Source: Daedaleopsis sinensis
Lineage: Eukaryota; Basidiomycota; Agaricomycetes; Polyporales; Polyporaceae
Direction: 5' to 3'
Assembly: GCA_033807695.1 (NCBI GenBank)
Contig: CM066305.1
Location: forward strand, 3,844,001-3,908,000
Length of the DNA: 64,000 nucleotides
Shown: positions 10,315 through 21,900 of the stretch, one piece after another
Layout: every line of letters begins with the position of its first letter
How positions within the stretch are numbered: position 1 is the first letter of the stretch
Notes under the pieces: generated by a model
Seen by the model: the letters and a program-made list of their open reading frames with translations, nothing else
What the model was told of the DNA's origin: nothing
Database searches by the model: none
Made by a program: the position numbers and the translations under genes

Positions 10315-10659
10315 AGGGGTAGTCAAAGATGGGGAATCGAAGGGCGATTCGAGAGTCGCTTCGAGGGAGAGAAGCTAGTCGGCGATTCGGGCGATTCAAG
10401 GCGATTCATGGGGAATCGCCGCGAAGCGTCGAAGCTCCTCTGGAGGAGCACCGACGGACAGAATCGCGATTCTGGGGATGCGCTTCGCCTATCGAGGAGC
10501 GTTTACGTAAGGTTTTGATGAGGAATCGCTCTGTGAAGCGACGGGTTTGCTACGGGGGTGGTCAGAGATGAAGGCGATTTAATGGACGATTCGAGTGCGA
10601 GAATCGCCGTAGAATCCACACAAGAATCGTCAGCGAAATCCTCATATTTGACTACCCCT
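10315..10659. mobile_element. MITE with AGGGGTAGTCAAA ends and ACT target duplication
   Basis: The element begins AGGGGTAGTCAAA and ends with its exact inverse, TTTGACTACCCCT. An ACT triplet flanks both sides (10312-10314 and 10660-10662). The interior is rich in GCGATTC/GAATCGC repeats in both orientations, so it is strongly self-complementary, and it has no coding capacity. A degraded second copy lies at about 45862-46204. A 3-bp duplication with short inverted ends is compatible with the PIF/Harbinger group, but ACT is not its usual target, so the superfamily is left open. Confidence 0.75.
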
Positions 10660-10676
10660 ACTAATAGGTCGAGATA

Positions 10677-11058
10677 CTGTACGTCCCAGACATTAGGCGA
10701 AGCGAATTGACCCTAACCCAAGGCGTGGGAAACGGGCTGTCAAGCGAAAGGTGCCAGGGGACAAGGGACATAGGCGAAGCGCTCGTCCTCTCCCGCAGAC
10801 GAAACTTGGACGAAATAGCTTGTTTAAGCCTTCTGGGTAACGTTCGAGTGCTCGCTGCTCCTAAAAGACCTTCGCAAAGGTGCTTGAGCCGAGGACATAA
10901 TCCTCAACAGTCGTAGCCAAAATGTCATCGGAAATTCCCATATATGGTAACTTTTGGCTAGGCGAAGAGGAGCCCGGGACATGGGGACAAGCGCCCATAT
11001 AGGCGAGGCGAAATGCCCCCGGGGACAGGGGACTTCGCCTAATGTCTGGGACGTACAG
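10677..11058. mobile_element. MITE with 26-bp perfect inverted ends and TA duplication
   Basis: The first 26 bases (starting CTGTACGTCCCAGACATTAG) are an exact inverted copy of the last 26 bases, and both ends abut TA dinucleotides (10675-10676 and 11059-11060). This is the hallmark of Tc1/mariner-type insertion. At 382 bp without an open frame it is non-autonomous. Internal stretches (GGGGACAAG, GGCGAAG) recur in both orientations. It lies only 17 bp from the preceding MITE. Confidence 0.75.
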
Positions 11059-11060
11059 TA

Positions 11061-12263
11061 ATCATGGCTGCGTCGAGTAGACGCCCACATACTACCTTTC
11101 CTGAATACCACCATCACTTTCTCGAATTCCCTCTGTCGGCCACGCCTCGCAATTGGGAGCCAATTGCCCCTCACATCCGGGGCTAATGTTATCTGGCGGT
11201 CGCCATGACTGGCAAAGTTTGAAAGTGATCCGTTCCTGCAGCTTCAAGACCCTCGAGTGCTGCAGCTGCAGGTTCCCAGACCACCGCGGCGGCACCGCCG
11301 ACCTACACCGTCCAACGCTGTCACTAGCTGCTATGCGATCGATTATATGCGCGTCATCACTACCTATCCTTCAGGATCTTTGCTCACACCGGTCGCTTCT
11401 AGACATTGGTAGCCGGGTGCCAGTTTTCTCTCAAGGTAGGTTCCGTGTTCTAGTGTTATATTTCTTCGCGGCTGAGGGTGCTTCTTCTTCTTGCGGTCAC
11501 ACCGCGTTCCAGATCATGCGGTACTACCTGTTGGAATTTGTAGACCGCGCTGAGCGTGGCATGTACTCTAAGTGGCGAGCAAGTTCTGCTCTCGCATATT
11601 CCGGCAAGGCTAGCACCAGCCTCAGGTAAGTATCCGATGATCTTAGTGCTTCTGACTCTGAATCTTCATGCGTTTCTCAGTTACTTAATGGCAGACCTGC
11701 CAGATTGAGGGCAGCTATAGCCTGCATGTGCTTGCATTGCCGACACGCCTCGCACGATAATCACTGCGTGAGAGCCAAGATTCGAAAAGTGAGACATGCT
11801 CAGGATCGAAGAGTCTAACATTGAATGCTGTGATCTAACCTAACAGATTCGCCATTCAATGTTGACTTCGACCGGCAATTGACGGCCATGATTCGATGCG
11901 TAACCTCCATCTGATGCAAAAGTACTGAGCGCGCTCGCGCTCGCTTCCACACTTCCACTCAAATCATGTCTTGGTGTATGCGGACTTCTCGTGCGACGCC
12001 CACCAAGATGGGACCTGGTCGGTTCTTGGGCCCGACAAGTGGGTGAGAATAGTCTGTCTGTTCTGAAGATATCATCATGACCAGCACATAGTGCTTCGCT
12101 CGTCTGACGTACTTGAACACTGATGGCGATATAAAAGGTGCACTCGCAGCTCTGCACGATGAGGTCGCGTCACAGCACTCGAGCTTTTTCACCAAGAGTC
12201 TAACGCCCCCTCTCCTCCGTCTCAGCTGCCTCACTCCGGTGGCAAGCTTGCTACTTTGCTGTC
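11061..12263. other. Intergenic region upstream of the laccase
   Basis: Several open frames up to about 160 codons exist on both strands, but none shows codon bias, splice-supported continuation or family resemblance. The last 200 bp form the laccase promoter. Confidence 0.45.
12130..12136 (+). promoter_or_regulatory. TATA box of the laccase gene
   Basis: TATAAAA is placed 128-134 bp before the laccase ATG. Confidence 0.6.
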
Positions 12264-14381
12264 ATGGCGAGACGACTCTCCCACATTTCTTTCGCGCTGT
12301 CCCTCGCGCTCCGCTGTTCAGCAGCTATCGGGCCCGTTGCGGACCTCGTGATCTCGAACGCCAACATCTCCCCGGACGGGTTCGAGCGCGCCGCGGTGCT
12401 CGCCGGGGGCACCTTCCCCGGTGCCCTCATCACCGGCCAGAAGGGCGACCACTTCCAGATCAATGTGATCGACCAGCTCTCGAATCACACGATGCTGAAG
12501 TCGACAAGTGTCGTGAGTTCTATCTATGATCTTTGATCGTCTTACGTTGATTTCGGCTAACGGAGACCAATGTGTGCTTGTAGCATTGGCATGGCTTTTT
12601 CCAGAAGGGGACCAATTGGGCGGATGGTGCAGTGTCTGTGAACCAATGCCCAATCTCCTCGGGGCATTCTTTCTTGTACGATTTCCGCGTCCCCGATCAA
12701 GCTGGTGCGTTCGCGGGACTTATATGTTTGCGCGCATGAATGCGTATGCTGATTTTTGTCTTCGACAGGAACGTTCTGGTATCATAGTCATCTGGCCACA
12801 CAGTACTGCGACGGCTTGCGCGGTCCAATGGTGGTCTATGACCCGAACGATCCACATGCTAGCAGATTCGATATCGACAACGGTAAGCGAGCACACTCGG
12901 TATGATGTTCGATTCAGAGTTCTGTTTTAACTCGAGCTTCGTGGAACGCCCTAGACGACACCGTCATCACGCTCGCGGACTGGTATCACACCGCTGCAAG
13001 AAACATAGAAATCCCGTGAGTGCCGAGTCGCGTGTCCGGGTCGCCAGCAGTTGACAGACATTCAGCATGGGTGCAGATTCTACTCTCATCAACGGCAAAG
13101 GCCGTTCTCTCTCGACGCTAGATGCTGAACTGAGCGTCATCTCGGTCACCCCGGGCAAACGATACCGATTCCGCCTCGTCTCACTCTCATGTGACCCTAA
13201 CTACATGTTCAGCATCGATAAACACGACATGACGGTCATCGAGGCAGACTCGGTCAGCACGGAACCGCTTATAGTCGACTCCATTCAGATCTTCTCCGGC
13301 CAGCGATACTCCTTCGTGTTGGAGGCAAACCAACCCGTCGACAACTACTGGATCCGAGCGAATCCTAGTTCTGGTATTATCGGAAACATCGCGGGCGTGA
13401 ACGCTGCCATCCTACGGTATGATGGTGCGCAGCCGATGGAGCCCGAGACATTGGGCTGGCCGGTCAAGCTGCTAAATGAGAAGGATTTGCGTCCTTTGGC
13501 ACCCATGCCCGTGGTACGTCGTGTTCTCCCTGATACGCGATATCATTAGTGACCAGTGCGTCGTAGCCAGGAGACCCGTTCGTGGGCGGAGTCGATATGG
13601 CGATCAACTTCCTCTACGGCTTCGTAAGTCGCTACCCGTCGTTCAGCGTAGTCACCACAACTTACGCTTTTACTGACTAGAACGGCACCAACTTCTTCAT
13701 GAATGGAGCCGCGTTTGTCCCACCCAGTGTTCCGGTCTTATTGCAGATCATGAGCGGCACAAAGGACCCTCAGGACCTCCTACCTTCTGGAAACATCTAC
13801 GGGCTACCTTCGAACGCGACTATCGAGCTCTCCTTCCCGGCCTCAATCGCCGTGCCCGGAGGACCACATCCTATACATCTACACGGAGTAAGTCTCCACT
13901 CTGCGTACGCCCGGCTTGATGATTGACATGTTCGCGCGTAGCACACCTTCGCCGTCGTGCGGAGTGCCGGAAGCCCACACTACAACTACGACAACCCGAT
14001 CTGGCGCGACGTAGTCAACACCGGCTCCCAACTGCACGGCGACAATGTCACCATACGATTCAGGGTGCGCTCCCAGTTCTCGGTTACCAGCCTATCTGAC
14101 CTTCTTCCTGTCTTCCTGTCTAACGTCCGCCATGCACAGACCGACAACACCGGGCCATGGTTTCTCCACTGCCACATCGACTTCCATCTCCAGGCCGGGT
14201 TCGCCGTAGTGCTGGCGGAGGATATTCCAAACATCAAAGCCGACAACCCCGCGCCGCGTGAGTACTTACTCGGAGCTGCTGCCTTGACTCATGAGCAGAG
14301 TTCATTACTTACCATAATGCTGCAGAGGCATGGTCTGATCTGTGCCCTACCTACGACGCTCTTGACGAAGACGACCGGTAG
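12264..14381 (+). CDS. Laccase (secreted multicopper oxidase)
   Basis: Laccases oxidise phenols and reduce oxygen to water outside the cell, in lignin modification, pigment formation and detoxification. Ten exons close in phase: 12264-12512, 12584-12704, 12769-12882, 12955-13015, 13066-13513, 13567-13623, 13681-13887, 13942-14064, 14140-14257 and 14326-14381, giving 517 residues. A signal peptide ([20 protein letters not shown]) is followed by the conserved mature start [13 protein letters not shown]. All four copper signatures are present: [28 protein letters not shown] and [12 protein letters not shown]. The residue in the axial position of the type 1 copper is Phe (GFAVV), as in high-redox-potential basidiomycete laccases. 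No broken motif was seen. Its 3' end converges on the GH85 gene 381 bp away. Confidence 0.97.
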
Positions 14382-14762
14382 CATCTATGGACCTCTTGTC
14401 AATCGCAATCAATCGCGGTCGGTTTGTTGCTTTCATTCGAGCGTTGTCGCAAAGCTCCTTCGTCTTAGGTTTCTACTATAAGTAATAACAGAACACAGCG
14501 GAGTGTATTTTTGTACACGTGTAAAGTTCTAGATGGACTCGTTTCAGGTTACTGTAGGCTGCGTAAGAGATTCCGTTTTGAACTTGGTAGATTACAGGTA
14601 ATATGACTGATCCTTTAACAATGCACGATTTATCATGTGCCTAGACATGCTAAGTTGGTGACTTCAGGCCTTCAGGGGTCGGAGTCCTGCCTGCATCATG
14701 GCCCCTCCGATGTCGTCGTATGACTCTCCCATGATCGTTGTACCGGATTCCAATTCCTGAGA
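14382..14762. other. Convergent intergenic spacer, laccase / GH85
   Basis: This holds the 3' untranslated regions of two converging genes. AT-rich segments lie around 14480-14660. No gene seen. Confidence 0.5.
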
Positions 14763-17364
14763 CTACTTCTCACCGCTACCAGGTGCTGTGACATCTACGA
14801 ACGCACAGTCCTCCCATTCCAAGACCTGCCCCTTATCCGTGACTCCCTGCACAAAGAACCGCACCCTCCTCGCGCTCAGCAGTTCTGCAGGAACACATGG
14901 GGGATCGACGTAGAACCGGTTCGCTCTCCCGTCGAGGCCGGTGGTGCCAACGAAGATCGCCTCCTCGGGTGGCATGGCGGCGCCCTCTCCGGTATGCGCG
15001 AGCACATACACGTTGAAGTACGCGAACCCCGACGGAGGGTGGTCGAGAATCCAGCACGGGTTCGGGTCTTCCGCCGACGAGAGCGAGAGCGTCGGTAGAG
15101 GCCCGAGCGAGATCCCGGTGCCCCAGGTGAGCGTGCCCGAGAAGGAGCTCGCCCCGCCGTCCGGAGTCTGGCTAGAGCGGAAGTCCGCCCAGATCACTTT
15201 GGGACTGAGCGGCGTGTGCGCAGGCGTCGGAGGGTTCGCGTAGACGCTGAGGGAGCCGATGATGATAGAGAACTCGACGGGCTGAGTCGGGTCTTCGCAG
15301 GTGAAGCCGATGACGAGCCCAGTTGCGGCGATGACATCCGCTGAGCGGTCGATTGGGAGTGTGAAGTCAAGAAGTAGCTCGGTCCAACCTTCTACATTTG
15401 ACGCTTCGGACGGAGAGCTCACTTCGAAGACAAGGTCGGCATGCTCTGAGAGTCCTTTGACGGAAGCGCCGACGTCGGTGTCCACCGGACCGTCGACCTT
15501 GTAGATGATGGACATGCGATATGACTTGCGCGGGGTTATTGCGAGCGACTGGATGGGGAGCCACACACAGCGGAAGAACGCGTCCTCGGCCTCGGATCCT
15601 GGCGCTGACATAGACACGACCAGCGAGCTACCTCCGAGCCACGCGTCGTCCATGGAAAGGTCAGAGGTCGCCGCGGGAACGGCTTCCTCGCGCTCGATGT
15701 TCTCCCATGCAAGCTTCGGCCGGGGGAAAACTAGGTCTCCGATCGAACTTGTCTTGCTCAGGTCTGTCCATCCGGACTCGGAGTGGAGCACCTTCCTGCC
15801 GCGAACGAACCATGACCATCCAACTCCGGGACTGAATGTCGTGAAAAATGGGAGGTCTTTGGGGTTCGGAGGGGGCAAGCGAGGGAAGTAGTTCGCGACG
15901 GGCTTGAAAACATCATGATCGCAGGGTGGTTCACCTCTCTTCAATTGCATAGGCGGGAGAGAGATGTCTTCTTCTTGCTTCTTTGAGCCTAGCCATAGCT
16001 TGCATTCATAGTCCCACCACGTCTTCCATGACCAGCCAGGCTTATCCTGCTCGCTCTCCCATGTCCAAGCATGTCCGAACAAGGCAACGCTGAGACCGAG
16101 AGTCTCGGGATTGATGTGCTCCAGTGCCCGGAATACACCAAAGCCCCCTCCGCCATGCGAACCGCGACCCCAAACGTCTATTCCGATGTAGAGGTCCTGC
16201 AACAATTTTTGTCGAGGGAAGTGCGTCTGATCGAGACTGAACAAGTATTTTGCGGTCTTTCCTGGCAACGGAGATGGCCACTGGGAAATGGGAGTCAAGA
16301 ACAGACCACCTAGCAACGGCCTATGTATCTCACCGTGTAGTTAGAAAAGAATGCCGTGGATGGTATGAAGAAGGGCAGATTGATGCTGTTCAATCGGTCC
16401 TGCCACGCTAGCCTCCCGTCTACGATGACGCTGTCATACCTGGTGCAAATAAGAATCTCGACTGTCAGCAGGGCGTTATCCTAGTGCCTGGAGCACTGAC
16501 CACACAACCTCGGCATGAACGCCAATCTTGCGCTTCAGCTCTTGCTCCAACATCGCTATCCAGAGCGTCAGCGCCCGTGTCTGCTCGACTCCTCCTCGCA
16601 GTGGAGTCTCGACATTAAGCAGGTATCCGTCGAACCCTCTCTGATACGCAAGATCTGCGAGCACGCGAGCGTAGTGCGGAGATACAGGCAGCGTGTACGC
16701 GTTAGGTTTTGCTGGGCCGGTAGTCGCCGTTGGAAGGGAACCGACCAGCAGGCGTAGACAGTCTGCTTCAGACTCTGCATGCTCGAATATCCTACAGATC
16801 CGAAATCAAGTGATCAGTGACTGAGAAGTGCGAGCCGCGGTGCAACGACGGAGCGTACAGGTTGCCGAGCATCTTCACTCCATGGCGATGCGCCGCTGTT
16901 ACCCAGCCTGAAGGTGGAATTGTCACCCTGTGGTGAGAAAAGCTGGGGGATAGTCAGAGACATCGTTTATTAGGGGATTGTGAGCTTACTAGATGAATGA
17001 TTCGCAGTATGGCCAGAAGTTGAACGTGTATGCCGGAGCCGTGGGCGACTCGGTATATCCTCCCTGGTGATGGACATGTTTGATACAACACCAGTCCCAA
17101 ACACTAGTAGACCACCGCGAACCTTGTAGTCATGGCACACCTGTGAACAGATCAGGTGGATAAATGACTCTAGCACAAATGCGGACCCACAAGTAATTTC
17201 CCTCTGTTGGACGCGTTTCCCGTTTCGCCGCGCGGAGTAAACGGTAGAATACCTTCAAGTTTTGGTGCAGGGTTCTTTGCCCACTCATCTAGCTCAGCTA
17301 ACGAGCGGAAGAAGGGTGCATCGTCGGATACAAGAGACGAATGTTGGGCGCCTCGTAAAGGCAT
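14763..17364 (-). CDS. Endo-beta-N-acetylglucosaminidase, glycoside hydrolase family 85
   Basis: GH85 enzymes cut the chitobiose core of N-glycans and release free oligosaccharides; fungal and animal members without a signal peptide act in the cytosol on misfolded glycoproteins. Seven exons close in phase: 17364-17191, 17140-17123, 17063-16990, 16942-16859, 16791-16501, 16439-16334 and 16280-14763, giving about 754 residues. The GH85 catalytic domain is clear: LLVCHDYKGGYTE, YTFNFWPYCESFIYFSHH, GVKMLGNLIFEH, then the catalytic Asn and Glu in GFDGYLLNVETP, then VYD-like WYDSVIVDGRLAWQDRLN, FFSNYTW and IGIDVWGRGSHGGGGF. The C-terminal 250 residues are beta-sandwich-like. No signal peptide is present. 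Exon 2 is only 18 nt, with a GTTCGC donor. A LINE is inserted 66 bp upstream of the ATG, so the original promoter is displaced by about 6 kb. Confidence 0.93.
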
Positions 17365-17417
17365 GGTTGGTGGTGGTGGTCAAGGTCCAAATTAGGAATC
17401 CCACTGCCTCAGGTGTT

Positions 17418-17430
17418 TCGATAACCTTTA
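17418..17430. repeat. Target-site duplication, left copy, of the LINE
   Basis: TCGATAACCTTTA occurs here and again at 23418-23430, immediately bordering the LINE. The bases beyond differ, so the 13 bp are a true short duplication. Confidence 0.9.
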
Positions 17431-17499
17431 ACCTTCTTGTCCTTGATCCACCACCTGGAGCGCCGAGTGGCTCACTCCGGGAAGTCCGGGCCCACCGCA

Positions 17500-18927
17500 A
17501 TGACTGGAACTACTACCTCTTCCTCCTCTCGACTACGCCCTCCCACGGCGTCCGCTAGTAAGCCGACACCTCCTCCTCCCCGACCGTCCCAGTCGACGCG
17601 ACAGAGTGCGCCACCGACCACACCCCCCGAACCCGCCACTGCCAATGAGGCGCTCGACCACCTGCTCAAAGTCTTTGAGCAGTTCCCAAAGGGATTTTCT
17701 GACAAACGCATGGCCATCATGACCTCACTCGTCGGCACCGCCCGACGTCTCTTTGTCTCCGAACTCGCGACCGCCCGGGCCGATGGACCGTCCGATACGC
17801 CCCGTGAATCGGCACCGATATCCGCAGAGCTCATCCGGTTGCAGGCATCCGCGCTGCTCACGCAACAGAGCGTGGAGGCTATGCGCAACGAGCTCAAGCA
17901 ACTAGTGCGTGATTCGGTCGCTGAAGCCGTGAAGACCCTCCCTGCCACCAGGCCGGCCCCTCCGAGTCTCAATGTCACCCCTCCGCTTCCCCGCCCGCCG
18001 CGCGATAGCCCGCGGCATCTCGAAGTCACCATCGCTGTCCCCCAGGCCGTCCGAAGCGACACCCTGGCCAAGCTCCCGGCCTCGCAGCTCAAGAGCGAGG
18101 TCGACGCCGCCATGGACGAATCACACATCGTCGGCCTAGCAGGCACGCGGGTCCGCGGTGTCCGCCGCCTCCCGAACGGCAGCCTGGTCATCCGCGCCGT
18201 TTCACAAGAGCAAGCGGACCTGCTCTTCCGGCACGATGGTGAGTGGCTCATCCACCTTAAGAGTCTTCGAGGCGCGCGCGTGGAACGCAAGTCGTTCACG
18301 CTGATCGCCGCGTCGGTCCCGACAGTGTTTGATCCCGCCGCACCCAACGCGGCCGAGTCTCTCTGGCTAGAGAACTCTGGGGTGGTAGCGTCTAAGGACG
18401 CCATCCGGGATCTGCGCTGGTTGCACGCGGGACGCGCTAAGACATCCTCCAAACGCGAGGGTTCCCTCGTCTTCAGCGTGTCCAGCGCCGAGGTCGCGGA
18501 CCACCTCATTTACAGCTCCGTGTCTGTGCGCGGAGCTCTATGCCCCGTTAGCAAGTTTATCCCGTCTCCTATGCAGTGCTATCACTGCCAAGCGTTCGGC
18601 CATTCGGCCAAGGCGTGTCCGCATGCCACCTCCTCTTCCGTCTCGTCTTCTTCTTCTGTGCGGTGCGCCCGCTGCGCGGGCCCACACGCGCTCCGCGACT
18701 GCCAATGCCCAGCCGCGACTAAGTGCTCGGATCGCAGGCGCTGCGCGCACATCAAAGTGTGCTGCGCCAACTGTCAGGGGCCGCACAAGGCCTTTGACAG
18801 CAAGTGTCCGGTCAAGTCGCTGGAACAAGCGAAGCTCGCGGCGCGCTTTGATAACGGATCTTGTTACTACACCCCCTCGTTTCGTCCGCCGATGCCCCGC
18901 GCGCGCAGCGCGGTGGCCGGACAATGA
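17500..18927 (+). CDS. LINE ORF1, Gag-like nucleic-acid-binding protein
   Basis: ORF1 proteins coat the element RNA and act as nucleic-acid chaperones. The first ATG after the short leader is at 17500, giving 475 residues. The N-terminal 60 residues are Ser/Thr/Pro-rich; a helical region follows (ISAELIRLQASALLTQQSVE). Around residues 185-300 there is an RRM-like or effector-like fold (HLEVTIAVP, LVIRAVSQEQADLLF). The C-terminus carries three zinc knuckles: CYHCQAFGHSAKAC, CARCAGPHALRDC and CANCQGPHKAFDSKC. The stop codon overlaps the ORF2 start in the four bases ATGA at 18924-18927. Confidence 0.9.
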   Translation: MTGTTTSSSSRLRPPTASASKPTPPPPRPSQSTRQSAPPTTPPEPATANEALDHLLKVFEQFPKGFSDKRMAIMTSLVGTARRLFVSELATARADGPSDTPRESAPISAELIRLQASALLTQQSVEAMRNELKQLVRDSVAEAVKTLPATRPAPPSLNVTPPLPRPPRDSPRHLEVTIAVPQAVRSDTLAKLPASQLKSEVDAAMDESHIVGLAGTRVRGVRRLPNGSLVIRAVSQEQADLLFRHDGEWLIHLKSLRGARVERKSFTLIAASVPTVFDPAAPNAAESLWLENSGVVASKDAIRDLRWLHAGRAKTSSKREGSLVFSVSSAEVADHLIYSSVSVRGALCPVSKFIPSPMQCYHCQAFGHSAKACPHATSSSVSSSSSVRCARCAGPHALRDCQCPAATKCSDRRRCAHIKVCCANCQGPHKAFDSKCPVKSLEQAKLAARFDNGSCYYTPSFRPPMPRARSAVAGQ

Positions 18928-21900
18928 TTGAGCGCTCCCCGAAGGGGTTGCGCGTTACGTCGCTCAATTGCCGCCGCTCACCGGAGGTCCTTCTTTCGCT
19001 ACTTAACACCACTGATCCGCGGTGCTGGGATGTACTGTGCCTGCAGGAGCTCCCTGCACATGTTGAACGTCTCGCCTCTTTCCGCTCTCCTCATTGGAAC
19101 CTTCATCTCCCCAGCACCGCCGGTGTGGCTAAGGACCCGCCGGATCCCATCCGGAGCGTCATCTATGTGAGCAACAATCTACCGTCCGATACATATACTC
19201 AAATCCGCTTGGACTCTTCCGATATCTGTGCTGTTCTTTTTAACTTCCCCGATTCCTCTCTTTCTGTCTTCTCCATTTACAATCCACCGCGCTCTGTTAG
19301 CGCGGTCACTTTTCTCTCGACTTTTTTGCATTCACATCCGTCTCTGTCCGCATCATGTGTCCTGGCAGGGGACTTTAACCTCCACCACCCTCTGTGGTCA
19401 GGCCCCCACTGCCCTCAGCGCACGCGTCGCTCTGACGCGGAGCCCCTCATACAGCTCTTAGCAGAGCACGATTTGTCTCTGGCCTTGCCGCCGGGTACCC
19501 CGACATTCCGGTCGGGCGCCCACGGCACGTGGTCCACGTTGGACTTGGTCTTCACGTCCAGCGCGACTGCCAACCTGGTTACGCGCTGTATGCCTGGGTT
19601 CAACCACGGCAGTGACCATCAGTGCGTCGAGGTTACTCTCGATCTCGACGTCCCCACTGTTGCGCCACCCCCCAGGCTGAACTGGCGCGAAACCGACTGG
19701 GCCAAGTACATCGATTCCGTGGGCTCGATGTGGCTCGAGCGTCGCATGCACGCGCGCTCTGGCACCCTTGACACCACCGCAGACATTGACCACATTGTTG
19801 ACGATATTACTGACATTCTTGTACACGCAGCAGAAGGATCCGTACCCCAGGCCAAGCCGTGCCCGTACTCCAAGAGATGGTGGAGCTCAGAGCTCAACGC
19901 GTTGAAACACGCCGCTCGCCACCTCTCTAACCGTGCCGCGCGCGCGCGCGCGTCCCCCCAGGACGCCGACGCCGCGCAGGCGGCAACGCGGGAGTATCAC
20001 ACGGCAATTCGACGACATAAGCGCCGCCACTGGCGCGAGTACGTCGAATCGGCCACCGAACGGACCATCTGGCAGGCGAGCAAGTATGTCACCCAAGCCC
20101 CTGAGGATACCCTGGCCTCCCGCCTCCCCGCTCTCACTGCGCCTGACGGCTCTGTAGCTCGCTCGTGCACCGAGAAAAGAAACGCGTTGATGGCTCACTT
20201 TTTCCCAGCCCCCCCACCCGCATCTGTAGATGACATCGACACCGCGACGTACGACGCACAGCTGCCCCTGGACCCCTTCTCGGAAGAGGAGGTGGAACAG
20301 GCGGTGCTGAATCTCAGCCCGTTCAAAGCCCCCGGCCCATCCGGAGTGCCGAACGCGGCTCTCAAGGAATGCGCCCCAATCATATGTCCCGTGTTTACTA
20401 ACGTCATCAACAGGTGCATTGCGCTGGAGCACCACCCAGCCCGATGGAAATTCTTCACGACCATCACCCTCCGCAAACCGGGTAAACCAAGTTACCTGGT
20501 GCCGAAGGCGTACCGGCCGATCGCCCTCGAAGATACCTCGAGCAAGGTGGTGGAGTCGGTCATCGCGCGGCGGCTGGCGGTCATCGCGGAGGAGTGCGAG
20601 CTCCTCCCCAGCAACCACTTCGGTGGCCGCCCCCAGCGAACCACTACAGACGCAGTCCTCCACCTCGTTCAGCGTATCAAGGATGACTGGCGGACGAAGC
20701 GAGTGACCTCTGTCCTGTACCTGGACATCTCATCTGCTTTCCCATCCGTCAACCATCGCCGTCTCCTCCACAACCTACGCAAACGAGGGGTCCCCGAGGC
20801 ACTCGTCCGCTGGATCGCGGATTTTCTCAAAGAGCGCCGCACGCAGCTTAAGTTCGACGACTACACGTCTGAGCCACTGCTCGCGGACTGTGGCATCCCC
20901 CAGGGCTCCCCTCTTTCCCCCATTCTCTATCTTTTCTACTCTGCCGACCTCCTCGAGATAGTCGACCCGAAGGACCGACGATACCTCGTTCTTGGCTACA
21001 TTGACGACACGGCTATCGCAGTCTCGTCCCCGAGCTTCGCCGAGAACATCCGGATCCTGAACTCGGTCGTTCCCCTACTGCTCGACTGGTCCCGACGACA
21101 CGCATGCCGATTCGACATAGGCAAATTCCAGCTGGTTCACCACACCCGGTTCGAGCCGAAGTACGACCCGATCCCCCTTAACATTGACGGGCACGTCATC
21201 TGCCCTCAAGACTCGGCTAAGTACCTCGGCCTCATCGTCGACCGGCGACTTAGGTGGCACGAACATGTGGACGCAGCCATTGCCAAGGGCACGGCAGCCG
21301 TTCTCGCTGTCAGCCGGCTCGCGCGCCCCACCTTTGGTCTCCCCCACCGGTACGCTCGGCAGTTGTTCGTGGCAGTCGTCTCCCCCAAGCTGGAGTACGG
21401 CTTGCCAGTGTGGTACACGCCGGTCATCCGACATGGTGGCTCACGCCGTGCTACAGGCTCGGTCGGGACCGCGCGCCGTGTAGGAAAGGTTCAGCGCACT
21501 GCTGCCTTGATGATCACAGGCGCGTTCCGTTCGACGCCCACCGTCTTCTTAGATTACCATGCAGGTCTCTTACCAGTTGAACTCCGTCTTAACAAGGCGG
21601 CGTTCCAGGCTACGGTCCGGCTAGCTTCTCTTCCTTCTTCTCACCCTCTTCATCCTTCTATTAGTAGATGCTCACGCTCCCCTCCTCGTTTCCATAGATC
21701 ACCGTTACACAACCTGTTCTCGTCCTTCCCCGAGATACGTAATGTGGCGCCAGCACGCTCTTCCCCCCCTTCATCCCCTCCCACGCAGGACCCCCCTCTC
21801 CCCCTCACTACCTCCACCGGCAAGGACCGCGCGAAAGCGAAAGCGGCAGCGGAGGACGCGCTGAAGAGCACGGACATGTGCGTATTCGCGCAGTCGGCCG

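Noticed and set aside
11153..11629. 158-codon plus-strand frame between MITE and laccase
   Set aside because: Composition is random-looking, no motif, no splice-supported extension.
17472..18509. 345-codon minus-strand frame
   Set aside because: Antisense of the LINE ORF1, which has zinc knuckles and lies between target-site duplications.
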